Part shown: positions 20,084 through 29,785 of the stretch, one piece after another
Layout: each line of letters opens with the position of its first letter
Numbering within the stretch: position 1 is the first letter of the stretch
From: Hydrogenophaga sp. SL48
Lineage (GTDB): Bacteria; Pseudomonadota; Gammaproteobacteria; Burkholderiales; Burkholderiaceae_C
Length of the DNA: 64,000 nucleotides
Direction: 5' to 3'
Assembly: GCF_021729865.1 (NCBI RefSeq)
Contig: NZ_CP063400.1
Location: 2,852,001-2,916,000 of the forward strand
Program-made: the position numbers and the translations under genes
The notes under the pieces: model-generated
What the model was told of the DNA's origin: nothing
The model's input: the letters and a program-made list of their open reading frames with translations, nothing else
Databases searched by the model: none

Positions 20084-21702
20084 TGAGACGTTCCCTCGGA
20101 GCGCGTGATCTTGTTCCACACGTTGTACTTGCCCACCGGCTTGCTCATGGGCAGGCGCTTGACTTCCTTGAACGTGGCCGCGTCGTAGACGATGAGCGCG
20201 CCGTCCATCTCCCACACGCTGGCCAGCGCGTACCGGCCGTCTTTCGTGAACTCGATGTGGGCCAGCGTCCTGCCGGGCTCCTTCACCGTGGCCACGGGTT
20301 GCAGCGTGGTCTTGTCGATGATGGTCATGGTGTCCTTGGCGGTCGGGCTCATCATCGAATCGGTCCAGGCGAAGCGGCTGCTTTCATGGCTGCGCATGAA
20401 GAAGCCCGGCCCGGGGGTGGGGATGGTGGTGACGGGTTTCCAGGTCTTCATGTCGATCACGTCGATGGCGCCACCCTTGAGGTTGGGCGAAGCGAGCACG
20501 GTACTGCCGTTCCACGCAAAGGTGATGCCCGAGCCCAGGTGCGGCATGCCGGCGATGGGCAGGTCCGCGATCTTGCGGCGCGCGTCGAGGTTCACCACCT
20601 GCGCGGTGGCCGAGCCCTCAGCCGTTTTGGGGCGCGTGGCGCCGAGCACGTGGCGGTAGCTCTGGTCGAAGAAGAAGTCGTCCAGCGGCTCGTCCAGTGG
20701 CGTGCGGCGCACGCCGTGGAAACCGGGTTTGGCGATCGCCTCGCCCATCTTGTAGTCGTGCACCAGGCCGTCGTAGATCGGTTCGGCCTTGGGGTTGTAC
20801 GAGATCTCCCAGAGCTCGGGAATGTCCTTGAGCGCGACCACGAAGCTGTTGCGCGGCGTGGCGTCGTACACCGCCGAGACACGCGAGGTCTGCTTGCCGT
20901 CCAGCGTGGCCGCCGCATAGGTCTTCTGCAGGTTCAGGTCGGCGTCGAACAGCACCACGCTGTGCGGCAGGTAGTTGGCGGCCATGACCCACTTCCCGTC
21001 GCCGCTCACCGCGACGTTGCGCATGTTGAGCCCGGCCCGCACCTCGGCCACCACGCGCAGGCGCCAGAGGTCGTACTTGGTGATCCAGCCGTCGCGCGAA
21101 CCAAAGAACACGTAGCGACCGTCGGGCGTGAACTTGGGGCCGCCGTGCAGCGCGAAGCGGCTGGCAAAGCGGGTGATGACCTCGAACTTGTCGCCGTCGA
21201 GCAGGCTGATGTGGTGGTCACCACCCTCCACCACCACAAAGAGGTTCATGGGGTCGGCGCGCCACAGCGGCTTCGCCGGCTCGCCCGCGGGCGCCGGGTT
21301 GAACGTGCGCGAGGCGCGGATGTCGGCCTCGGCCCACACGGGCGCGGGCGACACCGGGGTGCGGATGTGCGCGGCGAGCGCGGCGATGTCGGTGGCGCTG
21401 AGCTGCCCGGCAAAGCCCGGCATCTGCGTGGCCGGCCGGCCCTGGGCGATGACCTTCAGCGCCTCGGCCGGGCGCAGTCGCTCCAGGCTCTCGGGCAGCA
21501 GCGCCGGGCCCATGAGGCCGGTGCGCTGCTCGCCGTGGCAGGCGGCGCAGTGCTGGGTGTAGAGCGCGGCGGCGTTGGGGGCCAATGGGGTGGTCTGCGC
21601 GCCCGCCATGTCCACGCCCATCCAGCACAGGCCCAGCACCAGCGAGGCGCGGGCGACGTTGGCCAGGGTCTCGCGCAAGGAGCGCTTCGGGGTGTCAGGC
21701 AT
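20080..21702 (-). CDS. nirN: NirN, dihydro-heme d1 dehydrogenase
   Basis: A 540-residue periplasmic protein, a close structural relative of NirS. Signal peptide about 1-35, cytochrome c domain with CAACH (Cys52, Cys55, His56), then an eight-bladed propeller including FVVVEGGDHHISLLDGDKFEVI. NirN introduces the last double bond of heme d1 and hands it on to NirS. The start at 21702 overlaps the nirJ stop by eight bases. It lacks the short C-terminal patterns of NirS and follows nirJ, so the call is NirN rather than a second reductase. Confidence 0.9.
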   Translation of the reverse strand: MPDTPKRSLRETLANVARASLVLGLCWMGVDMAGAQTTPLAPNAAALYTQHCAACHGEQRTGLMGPALLPESLERLRPAEALKVIAQGRPATQMPGFAGQLSATDIAALAAHIRTPVSPAPVWAEADIRASRTFNPAPAGEPAKPLWRADPMNLFVVVEGGDHHISLLDGDKFEVITRFASRFALHGGPKFTPDGRYVFFGSRDGWITKYDLWRLRVVAEVRAGLNMRNVAVSGDGKWVMAANYLPHSVVLFDADLNLQKTYAAATLDGKQTSRVSAVYDATPRNSFVVALKDIPELWEISYNPKAEPIYDGLVHDYKMGEAIAKPGFHGVRRTPLDEPLDDFFFDQSYRHVLGATRPKTAEGSATAQVVNLDARRKIADLPIAGMPHLGSGITFAWNGSTVLASPNLKGGAIDVIDMKTWKPVTTIPTPGPGFFMRSHESSRFAWTDSMMSPTAKDTMTIIDKTTLQPVATVKEPGRTLAHIEFTKDGRYALASVWEMDGALIVYDAATFKEVKRLPMSKPVGKYNVWNKITRSEGTSH

Positions 21703-22972
21703 GGTCGGCCTCCTGGCGCAGGATGTGAATTTTGCGGAACGGCGTGAGCGCGAGGCGGCCCGCATCGCTGCCGGCCACCGCGCCGATCTCTTCGTCGGTG
21801 AGGTAACAGCCCGGGTCTTCGGCCCAGGGATTGCCGGTGAGCTGCTGCGCTCGGGTGCGGGTGTTGCCGCCGCAGATGGCGAAGTGCTGGCAGCTGGCGC
21901 AGCGACCTTCGACCGGCCTCGGAAACGCTTTCAGGCCCGCCATCAGCGGCTCGCTGGTGTCGCTCCATATCTGCGAGAACGGGCGCTGGCGCACGTCACC
22001 GATCGTGTGGTGCCACCACATGGTGTCGGGGTGCACGTGGCCGAGGTTGTCGATGTTGGCCACGTTGACACCGCTGCTGTTGCCGCCCCAGGCCACCAGG
22101 CGCTCGCGCAGCGCGTCCGCCCAGCGCGGAAAGCGCGCCTGCACCCACTGCAGCAGGTAGGGGCCGTCGGCGTCGTTGTTGCCGGTCACGTACTCCTCGT
22201 CCAGCCCGCGCCGGGCCGCGTCCCAGGCGCGCTCGAAGAGCAGGTCCAGCGCGTCGCGCGTGGCGAGGTGTTGCGCGTCCTGGCCGCGGTGGATGTTGCC
22301 GCGGCCGGCGTAGTTGAGGTGCGAGAAATAGAACTTGTCCACCTGCTCGCTGCGCATCAGGTCCAGCAGCGGCGCGAAGTCCTGTGCGTTGAGCGCGGTC
22401 ATGGTGTAGCGCAGGCCCACCTTCACGCCACGCGCGTGCAGCAGGCGCACGGCGGCGAGGCTGCGGTCGAACGCGCCGTCGAGCCGGCGGAACCGGTCGT
22501 GCGTCTCGCGCAGGCCGTCCAGGCTGATGCCCACGTAGTCGAAGCCGGTCGCGGCGATGCGGTCGGCCATGGGGGCGTCGATCAGCGTGCCGTTGGTGGA
22601 CAGGCCGGTGTAGAAGCCCATGGCGCGCGAGCGGTTGGCGATGTCGAAGATGTCGGGCCGCATGAGTGGCTCGCCACCGGAGAGGATGAGCACCGGCACG
22701 CGGAAGGCCTTGAGGTCGTCCATCACCGTCACGACTTCGCTCCAGCTCAGCTCGCCGGCGTACTCGTGGTCGGCGGAGAGGGCGTAGCAGTGTTTGCAGG
22801 TCAAATTGCAACGCCGGATGAGATTCCAAATGACGACCGGACCAGGCCTTTGACTCGCAGCCTCACCAGCACCCTTTCCGGGCTGCTGCCGCACGCGGGG
22901 CGCGGGTGTCGGGTACCGGCCGGTCTGTTCGGCTTCGGCGATTTCGCGCATGTACTGGCTGATGCGAAACAT
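21695..22972 (-). CDS. nirJ: NirJ, radical SAM enzyme of heme d1 synthesis
   Basis: A 425-residue radical SAM protein. The cluster motif is CNLTCKHC (Cys55, Cys59, Cys62), followed by LILSGGEPLMRPD and the SAM-binding LSTNGTLID. A C-terminal SPASM-like region contains RCASCQHFAICGGNTRTRA, which can bind a second cluster. NirJ replaces propionate side chains of didecarboxysiroheme on the way to heme d1. It lies 15 bases after nirH and overlaps nirN. The C-terminus is close to family length. Confidence 0.92.
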   Translation of the reverse strand: MFRISQYMREIAEAEQTGRYPTPAPRVRQQPGKGAGEAASQRPGPVVIWNLIRRCNLTCKHCYALSADHEYAGELSWSEVVTVMDDLKAFRVPVLILSGGEPLMRPDIFDIANRSRAMGFYTGLSTNGTLIDAPMADRIAATGFDYVGISLDGLRETHDRFRRLDGAFDRSLAAVRLLHARGVKVGLRYTMTALNAQDFAPLLDLMRSEQVDKFYFSHLNYAGRGNIHRGQDAQHLATRDALDLLFERAWDAARRGLDEEYVTGNNDADGPYLLQWVQARFPRWADALRERLVAWGGNSSGVNVANIDNLGHVHPDTMWWHHTIGDVRQRPFSQIWSDTSEPLMAGLKAFPRPVEGRCASCQHFAICGGNTRTRAQQLTGNPWAEDPGCYLTDEEIGAVAGSDAGRLALTPFRKIHILRQEADHA

Positions 22973-22987
22973 GGTGAGGCTTTCGTT

Positions 22988-23470
22988 TCAGGAGTCGGTC
23001 AACCGCAATCCGGTCTTTTTCAGGATCGCGGTCGAATAAAGGATGTCGTGCGCTCGGCAGGCGCTGCCGAGCATCGAAGCGATCTCGCTGGTCTGCTGTT
23101 CCACCTCTTCTCGCGAGCGGCCGTGCAGCATGGCGAACAGGTTGTACGGCCACACGGGCAAGCGCCTTGGGCGGCGGTAGCAGTGGCTGACCCCGGGCAG
23201 CAGGCCGATGCGTTCGCCAAGCTCATCGACCACGTCGTCGGCGACATCCCACACGCTCATGCCGTTGGCGGTGAAGCCCAGGCGGTAGTGGTTGGGCACG
23301 GCGCCGATGCGGCGGATCAGGCCGGCGTCGAGCATGGCCTGCAGGCGCTCGCGCACCTGCTCGCCGCTGATGCCCAGCGTGGCCCCCACGGCTTCGTAGG
23401 GTCGCGGCACCAGCGGCAGGCCGGACTGCGTGGCGCGGATCAGTCGGCGGTCGAGTTCATCGAGTGCCAT
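22988..23470 (-). CDS. nirH: siroheme decarboxylase subunit NirH (AsnC-like)
   Basis: A 160-residue protein with an N-terminal winged helix and a RAM-like domain, derived from AsnC/Lrp regulators but acting as enzyme subunit. NirD, L, G and H together decarboxylate siroheme to 12,18-didecarboxysiroheme. Characteristic are the ELDRRLIRATQSGLPLVPRPY start and YRRPRRLPVWPYNLFAMLHG, which resembles the substrate-binding strand of NirL/NirH. It overlaps nirG by 14 bases. Assignment between H and L rests on operon order. Confidence 0.85.
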   Translation of the reverse strand: MALDELDRRLIRATQSGLPLVPRPYEAVGATLGISGEQVRERLQAMLDAGLIRRIGAVPNHYRLGFTANGMSVWDVADDVVDELGERIGLLPGVSHCYRRPRRLPVWPYNLFAMLHGRSREEVEQQTSEIASMLGSACRAHDILYSTAILKKTGLRLTDS

Positions 23471-23957
23471 GGGCGCCTCCTGCGAACAAAGGCAGTTTCA
23501 GCTCCACAAAGAACTCGCGCTCCTTGGGGAATGCGTACACCGGCAAACCGGTCACCGCTTCGATGCGGTGGACCACGGGCTCGATCTGTTCGGCCGACTC
23601 GACCGCCAGCACGAACCACATGTTGAGCGGCGTGGCGCCGGGCTGGTCCGGGTGGGCCGATTCACGGCGGTAGTTGTGCGCCACCTCGTTCATCGCATCG
23701 AGCTGGGCCGCGACCGCATCAAAGCGCTCCTCGGGCACGGCCATGGCGGCCAGCACGAAGCGGCCACCCACGCGTTCGATCTGGAACAGTGGTCCGAAGC
23801 GGGTCAGGTCGCCGTGCGACAGCAGGTTCTGCAGCCGCTCGATCACCGCGTCTTCGCTGCAACCGAGCTGGGCGGCCACGTCGGCGAAAGGCCGGTCACT
23901 CAGTGGGAAGCCGCCGTGCAGGAAACCGACCAGGCGAACGTCATCCGGCGAAAGCAT
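23457..23957 (-). CDS. nirG: siroheme decarboxylase subunit NirG (AsnC-like)
   Basis: A 166-residue AsnC-like subunit of the siroheme decarboxylase system. A winged helix lies at about 1-60, and the RAM-like half includes VAHNYRRESAHPDQPGATPLNMWFVLAV. This HNYRRE...LNMWFV pattern is shared with the NirD half of the upstream fusion, which groups it with NirD/NirG rather than NirL/NirH. It overlaps nirDL by 17 bases and nirH by 14, consistent with tight translational coupling. Confidence 0.85.
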   Translation of the reverse strand: MLSPDDVRLVGFLHGGFPLSDRPFADVAAQLGCSEDAVIERLQNLLSHGDLTRFGPLFQIERVGGRFVLAAMAVPEERFDAVAAQLDAMNEVAHNYRRESAHPDQPGATPLNMWFVLAVESAEQIEPVVHRIEAVTGLPVYAFPKEREFFVELKLPLFAGGAHGTR

Positions 23958-24951
23958 GGGACACCTCCTGCGGCGGTGGAGCCAGCGCGCGAAAGCGGTG
24001 CGCGCCGGTCTGTTTGAAACGGCGGGTGGAAAACAGCACGGCGTGCCGGTGTGCGTCCAGCCCGGCGGCGGGCACCACGCGGTCGATCACTTCCTGCACC
24101 ACGGCGCGGTCGGTGCCGTGCACCATGCAGTACAGGTTGTAGGGCCACTGCGGCGCGCGCTCGCGCCGGTAGGCCAGGGTCACGCCGGGCTGGCGCGCCA
24201 GCGCCTCGCCGCAGGTGTCCACCGATTCATCGGGCACGTCGAACACGGTCATGGCGTTGGCGGCAAACCCGAGCTCGTGGTGCCTCACCACGACGCCGAA
24301 GCGCTTGAGCGTGCCGGCGTCGAGCCAGCGCTGCAGCGTGCAGAGCAGGTCCTCGACCGGGCGGCCGGTGTCGTCGGCCCAGGTGTCGAAGGGGCGCGTG
24401 GTGATCGGCAGGCCGGCCTCCACGCGCTCGGCCAGCGGCCGCTCGTCCGCCCCAATGGGTTCGGCGCGGGCCACGCGTGGTACCCGCATGGGCATCAAGG
24501 CGGTGCGGTGGCGCAGATCAAAACCGAGGTCGATGCGGTAGGCGCGCTGCATGCGCAGGCGCAGCGCGGGCAGGCCGGTGGCCCGCTCCAGCATCCGCAT
24601 CGCCGCTTCCACGGCCGGCGCGTCGCGCCCGGTCATGACGAACCAGAGGTTGAGGGCGTGCTCGCGTTCGTAGTTGTGGTTCACGCCCGGGTGGGCCGAC
24701 ACGGTGGCGGCGACCTCGTGCAGCCGGTCATGGGGCACCGCCATCGCCGCCAGCAGCGCCGCCCCGCCGGCACCCGGCGCGAACACGCCACCGATGCGGC
24801 TGATGGCGCCCGCGCGCTGCAGCCGCTCGCAGGCCGCGAGCACATCGGCCTCGCTCAGGTCCAGCGCCAGGGCGAGGTGGGCAAAGGGCTCCCGCACCAG
24901 CGGAAAGCCGTGTTGCCAGGGGTTGAGCAGCGCGAGATCGTCCGGACTCAT
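23941..24951 (-). CDS. nirDL: NirD-NirL fusion siroheme decarboxylase
   Basis: At 336 residues this is twice the usual length and holds two AsnC-like units in one chain. The first (about 1-155) has NHNYEREHALNLWFVMTG, the NirD/G type; the second (about 170-325) has YRRERAPQWPYNLYCMVHG, the NirL/H type. A joined NirDL is known from other bacteria, for example Hydrogenophilus. The enzyme removes two carboxyl groups from siroheme in the cytoplasm. It lies three bases after nirF. No frame disruption is visible at the junction. Confidence 0.9.
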   Translation of the reverse strand: MSPDDLALLNPWQHGFPLVREPFAHLALALDLSEADVLAACERLQRAGAISRIGGVFAPGAGGAALLAAMAVPHDRLHEVAATVSAHPGVNHNYEREHALNLWFVMTGRDAPAVEAAMRMLERATGLPALRLRMQRAYRIDLGFDLRHRTALMPMRVPRVARAEPIGADERPLAERVEAGLPITTRPFDTWADDTGRPVEDLLCTLQRWLDAGTLKRFGVVVRHHELGFAANAMTVFDVPDESVDTCGEALARQPGVTLAYRRERAPQWPYNLYCMVHGTDRAVVQEVIDRVVPAAGLDAHRHAVLFSTRRFKQTGAHRFRALAPPPQEVSHAFAG

Positions 24952-24954
24952 GGT

Positions 24955-26148
24955 TCAGAACCCCACACGCGCAGCACGCGCGGTGAAGAAGATGCCGCTG
25001 GGCGCGGGCACGTCGAGCCGCGCGCGGGTGGCGAAGCTCTGCGTGTCGATCACGCTCACGCGGTGGTCGTCGCGGCTGCTGATCCACACCGCTTCGCCCC
25101 GCGGCGTGAACTCCATGTGCAGCACGGCCTTGCCGGGCTCCAGTGTCTGCACGATGGCCTGGCTCTGCGTGTCGATGACCTGCACGCGGTGGTAGTCGGG
25201 CACGGAGAAATTCACCCACACCTGGCGACCATCGGGCCGCGCCATCACGAACACCGGCTGGCCGGCCACGGGGATGCGGCCGACTTCGGCCCAGGTCTCC
25301 GTGTCCACCACCAGCACCTCGTGGCGCCCGATGGCGGGCAGGTAGGCGCGGCGCCCGGCCACGGCCCAGCCGCGCAGGTGCGGCATCTTGTAGACCGGCA
25401 GCGGTTCCTGGCCCTTGCCGTAACCGCCGAGGATGCGCTGGACTTTCGGATCGGTGGCCCAGAGGTCGAGCTGGGCCAGGCCGTCTTCGCCGAACAGGCC
25501 GGCGATGTAGTGGCGGCCATTGGGCGTGACCAGCGCGTCGTAGGGCTGGCGGCCGATGTTCTCGAACTTGGTGGTCTTGGGGTTCTTGGGGTCCGAACAG
25601 TCGGTGACCCAGATCGCGTTGGCGTCGAACAGGCTGTAGGCGAAACGCCGGCCCGGCAGATCGACCAGGCCCACGACCCGGGACAGTTTGCCGGGGCCGT
25701 ACTCGGCCGGGATGTGTGCCAGCAGTTCCAGCGTGCGCGCATCGAACACCTTCACACCGCCGGGCGTGTAGTTCTGTGCCGCGACCAGCGTGCCGTCGGC
25801 GCTGATGGCGCCGCCGATGGAGTTGCCCGCCTGCATCACGCGGCGGGTGATGCGGCGCTCCAGCAGGTGGACCTGGGTGAGGCCACCGTCGCGCCCGAAC
25901 ACGTAGGCGAACAGGCCGTCGCGCGAGAACACCACCGAAGCGTGCGACAGGTCGCCCAGGCCGGGCACCTCGCCGATCAGCGCCTGGGCCGTGGTGTCCA
26001 CGAGGTAGAGCGTGCCGTTGGCGCGGCCGATGACCACGCCGAGGTCGCCGGTGCCGCGCAGGACTTGGGTCGCGCAGCCGGGCAACACGCCCAGCGCGCC
26101 GATGGAAGACAGGGTGGCCGCAGCGGCGAGCCATTCACGGCGTTTCAT
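24955..26148 (-). CDS. nirF: NirF, lipoprotein of heme d1 synthesis
   Basis: A 397-residue propeller protein needed for heme d1 assembly. The N-terminus has an arginine pair, a hydrophobic stretch and a lipobox VLPGC (Cys25), so the mature protein is probably anchored in the membrane facing the periplasm. The propeller contains CDSPKNPKT-like and YKMPHLRGWAVAGRRAYLPAIGRHEV stretches typical of NirF, split here by description only. The ATG overlaps the nirC stop (ATGA). It lacks a c-heme motif, which distinguishes it from NirN and NirS. Confidence 0.92.
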   Translation of the reverse strand: MKRREWLAAAATLSSIGALGVLPGCATQVLRGTGDLGVVIGRANGTLYLVDTTAQALIGEVPGLGDLSHASVVFSRDGLFAYVFGRDGGLTQVHLLERRITRRVMQAGNSIGGAISADGTLVAAQNYTPGGVKVFDARTLELLAHIPAEYGPGKLSRVVGLVDLPGRRFAYSLFDANAIWVTDCSDPKNPKTTKFENIGRQPYDALVTPNGRHYIAGLFGEDGLAQLDLWATDPKVQRILGGYGKGQEPLPVYKMPHLRGWAVAGRRAYLPAIGRHEVLVVDTETWAEVGRIPVAGQPVFVMARPDGRQVWVNFSVPDYHRVQVIDTQSQAIVQTLEPGKAVLHMEFTPRGEAVWISSRDDHRVSVIDTQSFATRARLDVPAPSGIFFTARAARVGF

Positions 26149-26492
26149 GGTGCTTTCACCACTTCTTCAGGAAAGCCCTGCTGCAGGCGCAGCGCGATCC
26201 AGCGCGCCTCGGGCTCGCTGAGCATCGCCTTCCAGGGCGGCATGGGGGTGCCCGGCCGGCCGTGGAAGATCACGGCGGCCAGGCTGTCAATGGGGACGTC
26301 GGCCAGGGCCTCGCGCGTCAGCGCCGGGCCGAGGCCGCCGGTCAGGCGCATGCCGTGGCACGAGCCGCAGTCCTGCCGCACCATGCGCACCAGCTCGCGC
26401 GAACGCGAAGCATCGGGCGCAGGCCCCGACTGTGCGAAGGCCGAAACAGGCCCCAGCAACAGCGCAGACAGGACAGCAGCGAAGCGCAGCAC
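26145..26492 (-). CDS. nirC: NirC, monoheme c-type cytochrome
   Basis: A 115-residue periplasmic cytochrome c with cleavable signal (about 1-20, ending AFA-Q) and heme motif CGSCH (Cys42, Cys45, His46). The likely methionine ligand lies in GTPMPPW. NirC serves as electron partner during maturation of cytochrome cd1. It sits 15 bases after nirM and overlaps nirF by four bases. Confidence 0.9.
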   Translation of the reverse strand: MLRFAAVLSALLLGPVSAFAQSGPAPDASRSRELVRMVRQDCGSCHGMRLTGGLGPALTREALADVPIDSLAAVIFHGRPGTPMPPWKAMLSEPEARWIALRLQQGFPEEVVKAP

Positions 26493-26507
26493 GGCAGGCC
26501 TCCCGGA

Positions 26508-26822
26508 TCAGGACTTGAGGATCACCGCGATGGCGTCCTTGAGGTCCTGATCCGCGATCTTGTCCGGACCGTTGGGCGACATGGGAATCGGGCCATACAC
26601 ACCCGAGCCGCCCTTGCGCACCTTGTCAAACAACTTGGCCACCACGTCCTGCCCCTTGTACTTGGCCGCGATGTCCTTGAACGAAGGACCGACCAGCTTC
26701 TTGTCCTTCGCATGGCAGGCCATGCAACCGGACTTGGTCAAGGCGGCCTCGCCGTCGGCCAAGGCAGCGCCCGAACCCAGCGCCATGAACGACGCCAGCA
26801 ACAGCAGATTCACTTTTTTCAT
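26508..26822 (-). CDS. nirM: NirM, cytochrome c-551
   Basis: A 104-residue small class I cytochrome c. Signal peptide about 1-22 (LASFMALGSGAALA), heme motif CMACH (Cys33, Cys36, His37), and methionine ligand in GPIPMSPNG. In Pseudomonas, c-551 donates electrons to NirS, and its position directly behind nirS supports that role. The ATG at 26822 was chosen because it starts the signal peptide; an upstream in-frame start reads into the intergenic repeat region. Confidence 0.93.
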   Translation of the reverse strand: MKKVNLLLLASFMALGSGAALADGEAALTKSGCMACHAKDKKLVGPSFKDIAAKYKGQDVVAKLFDKVRKGGSGVYGPIPMSPNGPDKIADQDLKDAIAVILKS

Positions 26823-26874
26823 AAAGACTCCAGAAGAAACGCAACGAAGACGAAGTGCCCCCACCCAGGGCCCC

Positions 26875-26947
26875 GTGGAACCGGCTTTGCCGGGCCACCA
26901 GGGCCGTCCCCCCTCAGGGGGGAAGCCGCAAAGCGGCGCAGGGGGGA
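26875..26947 (-). repeat. three-hairpin intergenic repeat, copy 4
   Basis: The clearest copy, starting two bases after the nirS stop. The minus strand gives hairpin 1 GCCGCTTTGCGGC, hairpin 2 CCCCCCTGAGGGGGG and hairpin 3 with CCGGCAAAGCCGG framed by GTGG/CCAC. It lies inside the nir operon between nirS and nirM, where a strong RNA structure could protect the nirS message from 3' decay. Confidence 0.85.
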
Positions 26948-26949
26948 GA

Positions 26950-28698
<1,749 letters not shown>

Positions 28699-28808
28699 TC
28701 AGCTGTTGATGTGGCCGTCCCGGTTGGGGCTTTGGACCCATTCGCCCGGCTGCTGTCCAAGACCGTGGCGAACAGGAGAGATCGTCAAGGCGGGAACGCG
28801 GCCTGTCC

Positions 28809-28822
28809 TTGAACTGGTTCAA
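28809..28822. promoter_or_regulatory. Fnr/Dnr-type box shared by nirS and cobA
   Basis: The core TTGAACTGGTTCAA sits in a longer palindrome with 13-base arms (CCTGTCCTTGAAC and its complement around a central TG). On the minus strand GACGAT is centred 32 bases away, on the plus strand AACAAT is also centred 32 bases away, so one site could activate both nirS and cobA from a class II position. The same half-sites stand before norC. Confidence 0.8.
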
Positions 28823-28894
28823 GGACAGGCCATCAAGGCGTCAGAACAATGGGCCCTGTTCAGAGAAGAAAAGCCACGAGAACGGAGCACCCCC

Positions 28895-29764
28895 ATGAAC
28901 CTGGTCCACCTCGGCCACCTGTTGGTCCCTGATCGCTCCCCGCAGGCCACCGCGCCCGGCACCGTCACGCTGGTGGGCGCGGGCCCTGGCGACCCGGAAC
29001 TGCTCACGGTCAAGGCCGTGAGGGCGCTGCAGGCCGCAAAGCTGGTGCTCTACGACCACCTGGTGAGCCCCGCCGTGCTCGACCACCTCAGCCCCGATGC
29101 CGAGCGCATCTACGTGGGCAAGGAGTCGTCGCGCCACACCCTGCCCCAGGCCTCGATCATCGAACTCATGGTCCAGCTGGCGCGCGGCGGCCGTTCGCTG
29201 TTGCGCCTCAAGGGCGGCGACGGCTACATCTTCGGTCGGGGCGGTGAAGAGGCCCAGGCGCTGGCCGCCGAGGGCATCCCGTTCACGGTGGTGCCGGGCC
29301 TCACCGCCGCGCAGGGCGCTGCCGCCTCGGTGGGCATCCCGCTCACCCACCGCGACCACGCCTGCGCCCTGGTGCTGGCCACCGGCCACACGCGCGACGA
29401 CAAGGGCCTGGACATGGACTGGGCCATGCTCGCGCGCCCGCGCCAGACCGTGGTGCTCTACATGGGGGTGAACAACCTGCCCGAGATCTGCCGCCAGCTG
29501 CTCGCCCACGGCCTGCCGCCCGGCACGCCAGCGGCGCTGGTGGAGAAGGCCACGATGCCCGAAGAACGCTGCATCACCGGCACGGTGGCCGAGCTGCCCG
29601 CGCTGGCGCTGCGCCACCAGGTGCGCCCGCCGGCGCTCATCATGATCGGCGGGGTGGTGGCGCTGCGCGCGCAGCTGCAGCCCCAGGAAACGGCCCCGGC
29701 GCTGCAAGCCGAACGGCCCCGGGACGGCTCCAGCGCCGTGATGGAACGGTCCGCGATGGCGTGA
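28895..29764 (+). CDS. cobA: uroporphyrinogen-III C-methyltransferase (SUMT)
   Basis: A 289-residue tetrapyrrole methylase that makes precorrin-2 from uroporphyrinogen III, the first committed step to siroheme and so to heme d1. The motif VTLVGAGPGDPELLTVKAVRAL is at about 23-44, with VYVGKESSRHT-like, LRLKGGDGYIFGRGGEEA and VVPGLTAAQGAA following. No CysG dehydrogenase/ferrochelatase domain is fused. Divergent from nirS across the shared Dnr box, so it is probably co-induced with the nir operon. Confidence 0.93.
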   Translation: MNLVHLGHLLVPDRSPQATAPGTVTLVGAGPGDPELLTVKAVRALQAAKLVLYDHLVSPAVLDHLSPDAERIYVGKESSRHTLPQASIIELMVQLARGGRSLLRLKGGDGYIFGRGGEEAQALAAEGIPFTVVPGLTAAQGAAASVGIPLTHRDHACALVLATGHTRDDKGLDMDWAMLARPRQTVVLYMGVNNLPEICRQLLAHGLPPGTPAALVEKATMPEERCITGTVAELPALALRHQVRPPALIMIGGVVALRAQLQPQETAPALQAERPRDGSSAVMERSAMA

Positions 29765-29785
29765 GGGGGCGTTGAGCGGGCGCCG

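Noticed and set aside
20080..21702. A second nitrite reductase (NirS paralogue) instead of NirN
   Set aside because: Operon position after nirJ and overall sequence favour NirN; the true NirS is at 26950-28674 with its own heme d1 ligand pattern.
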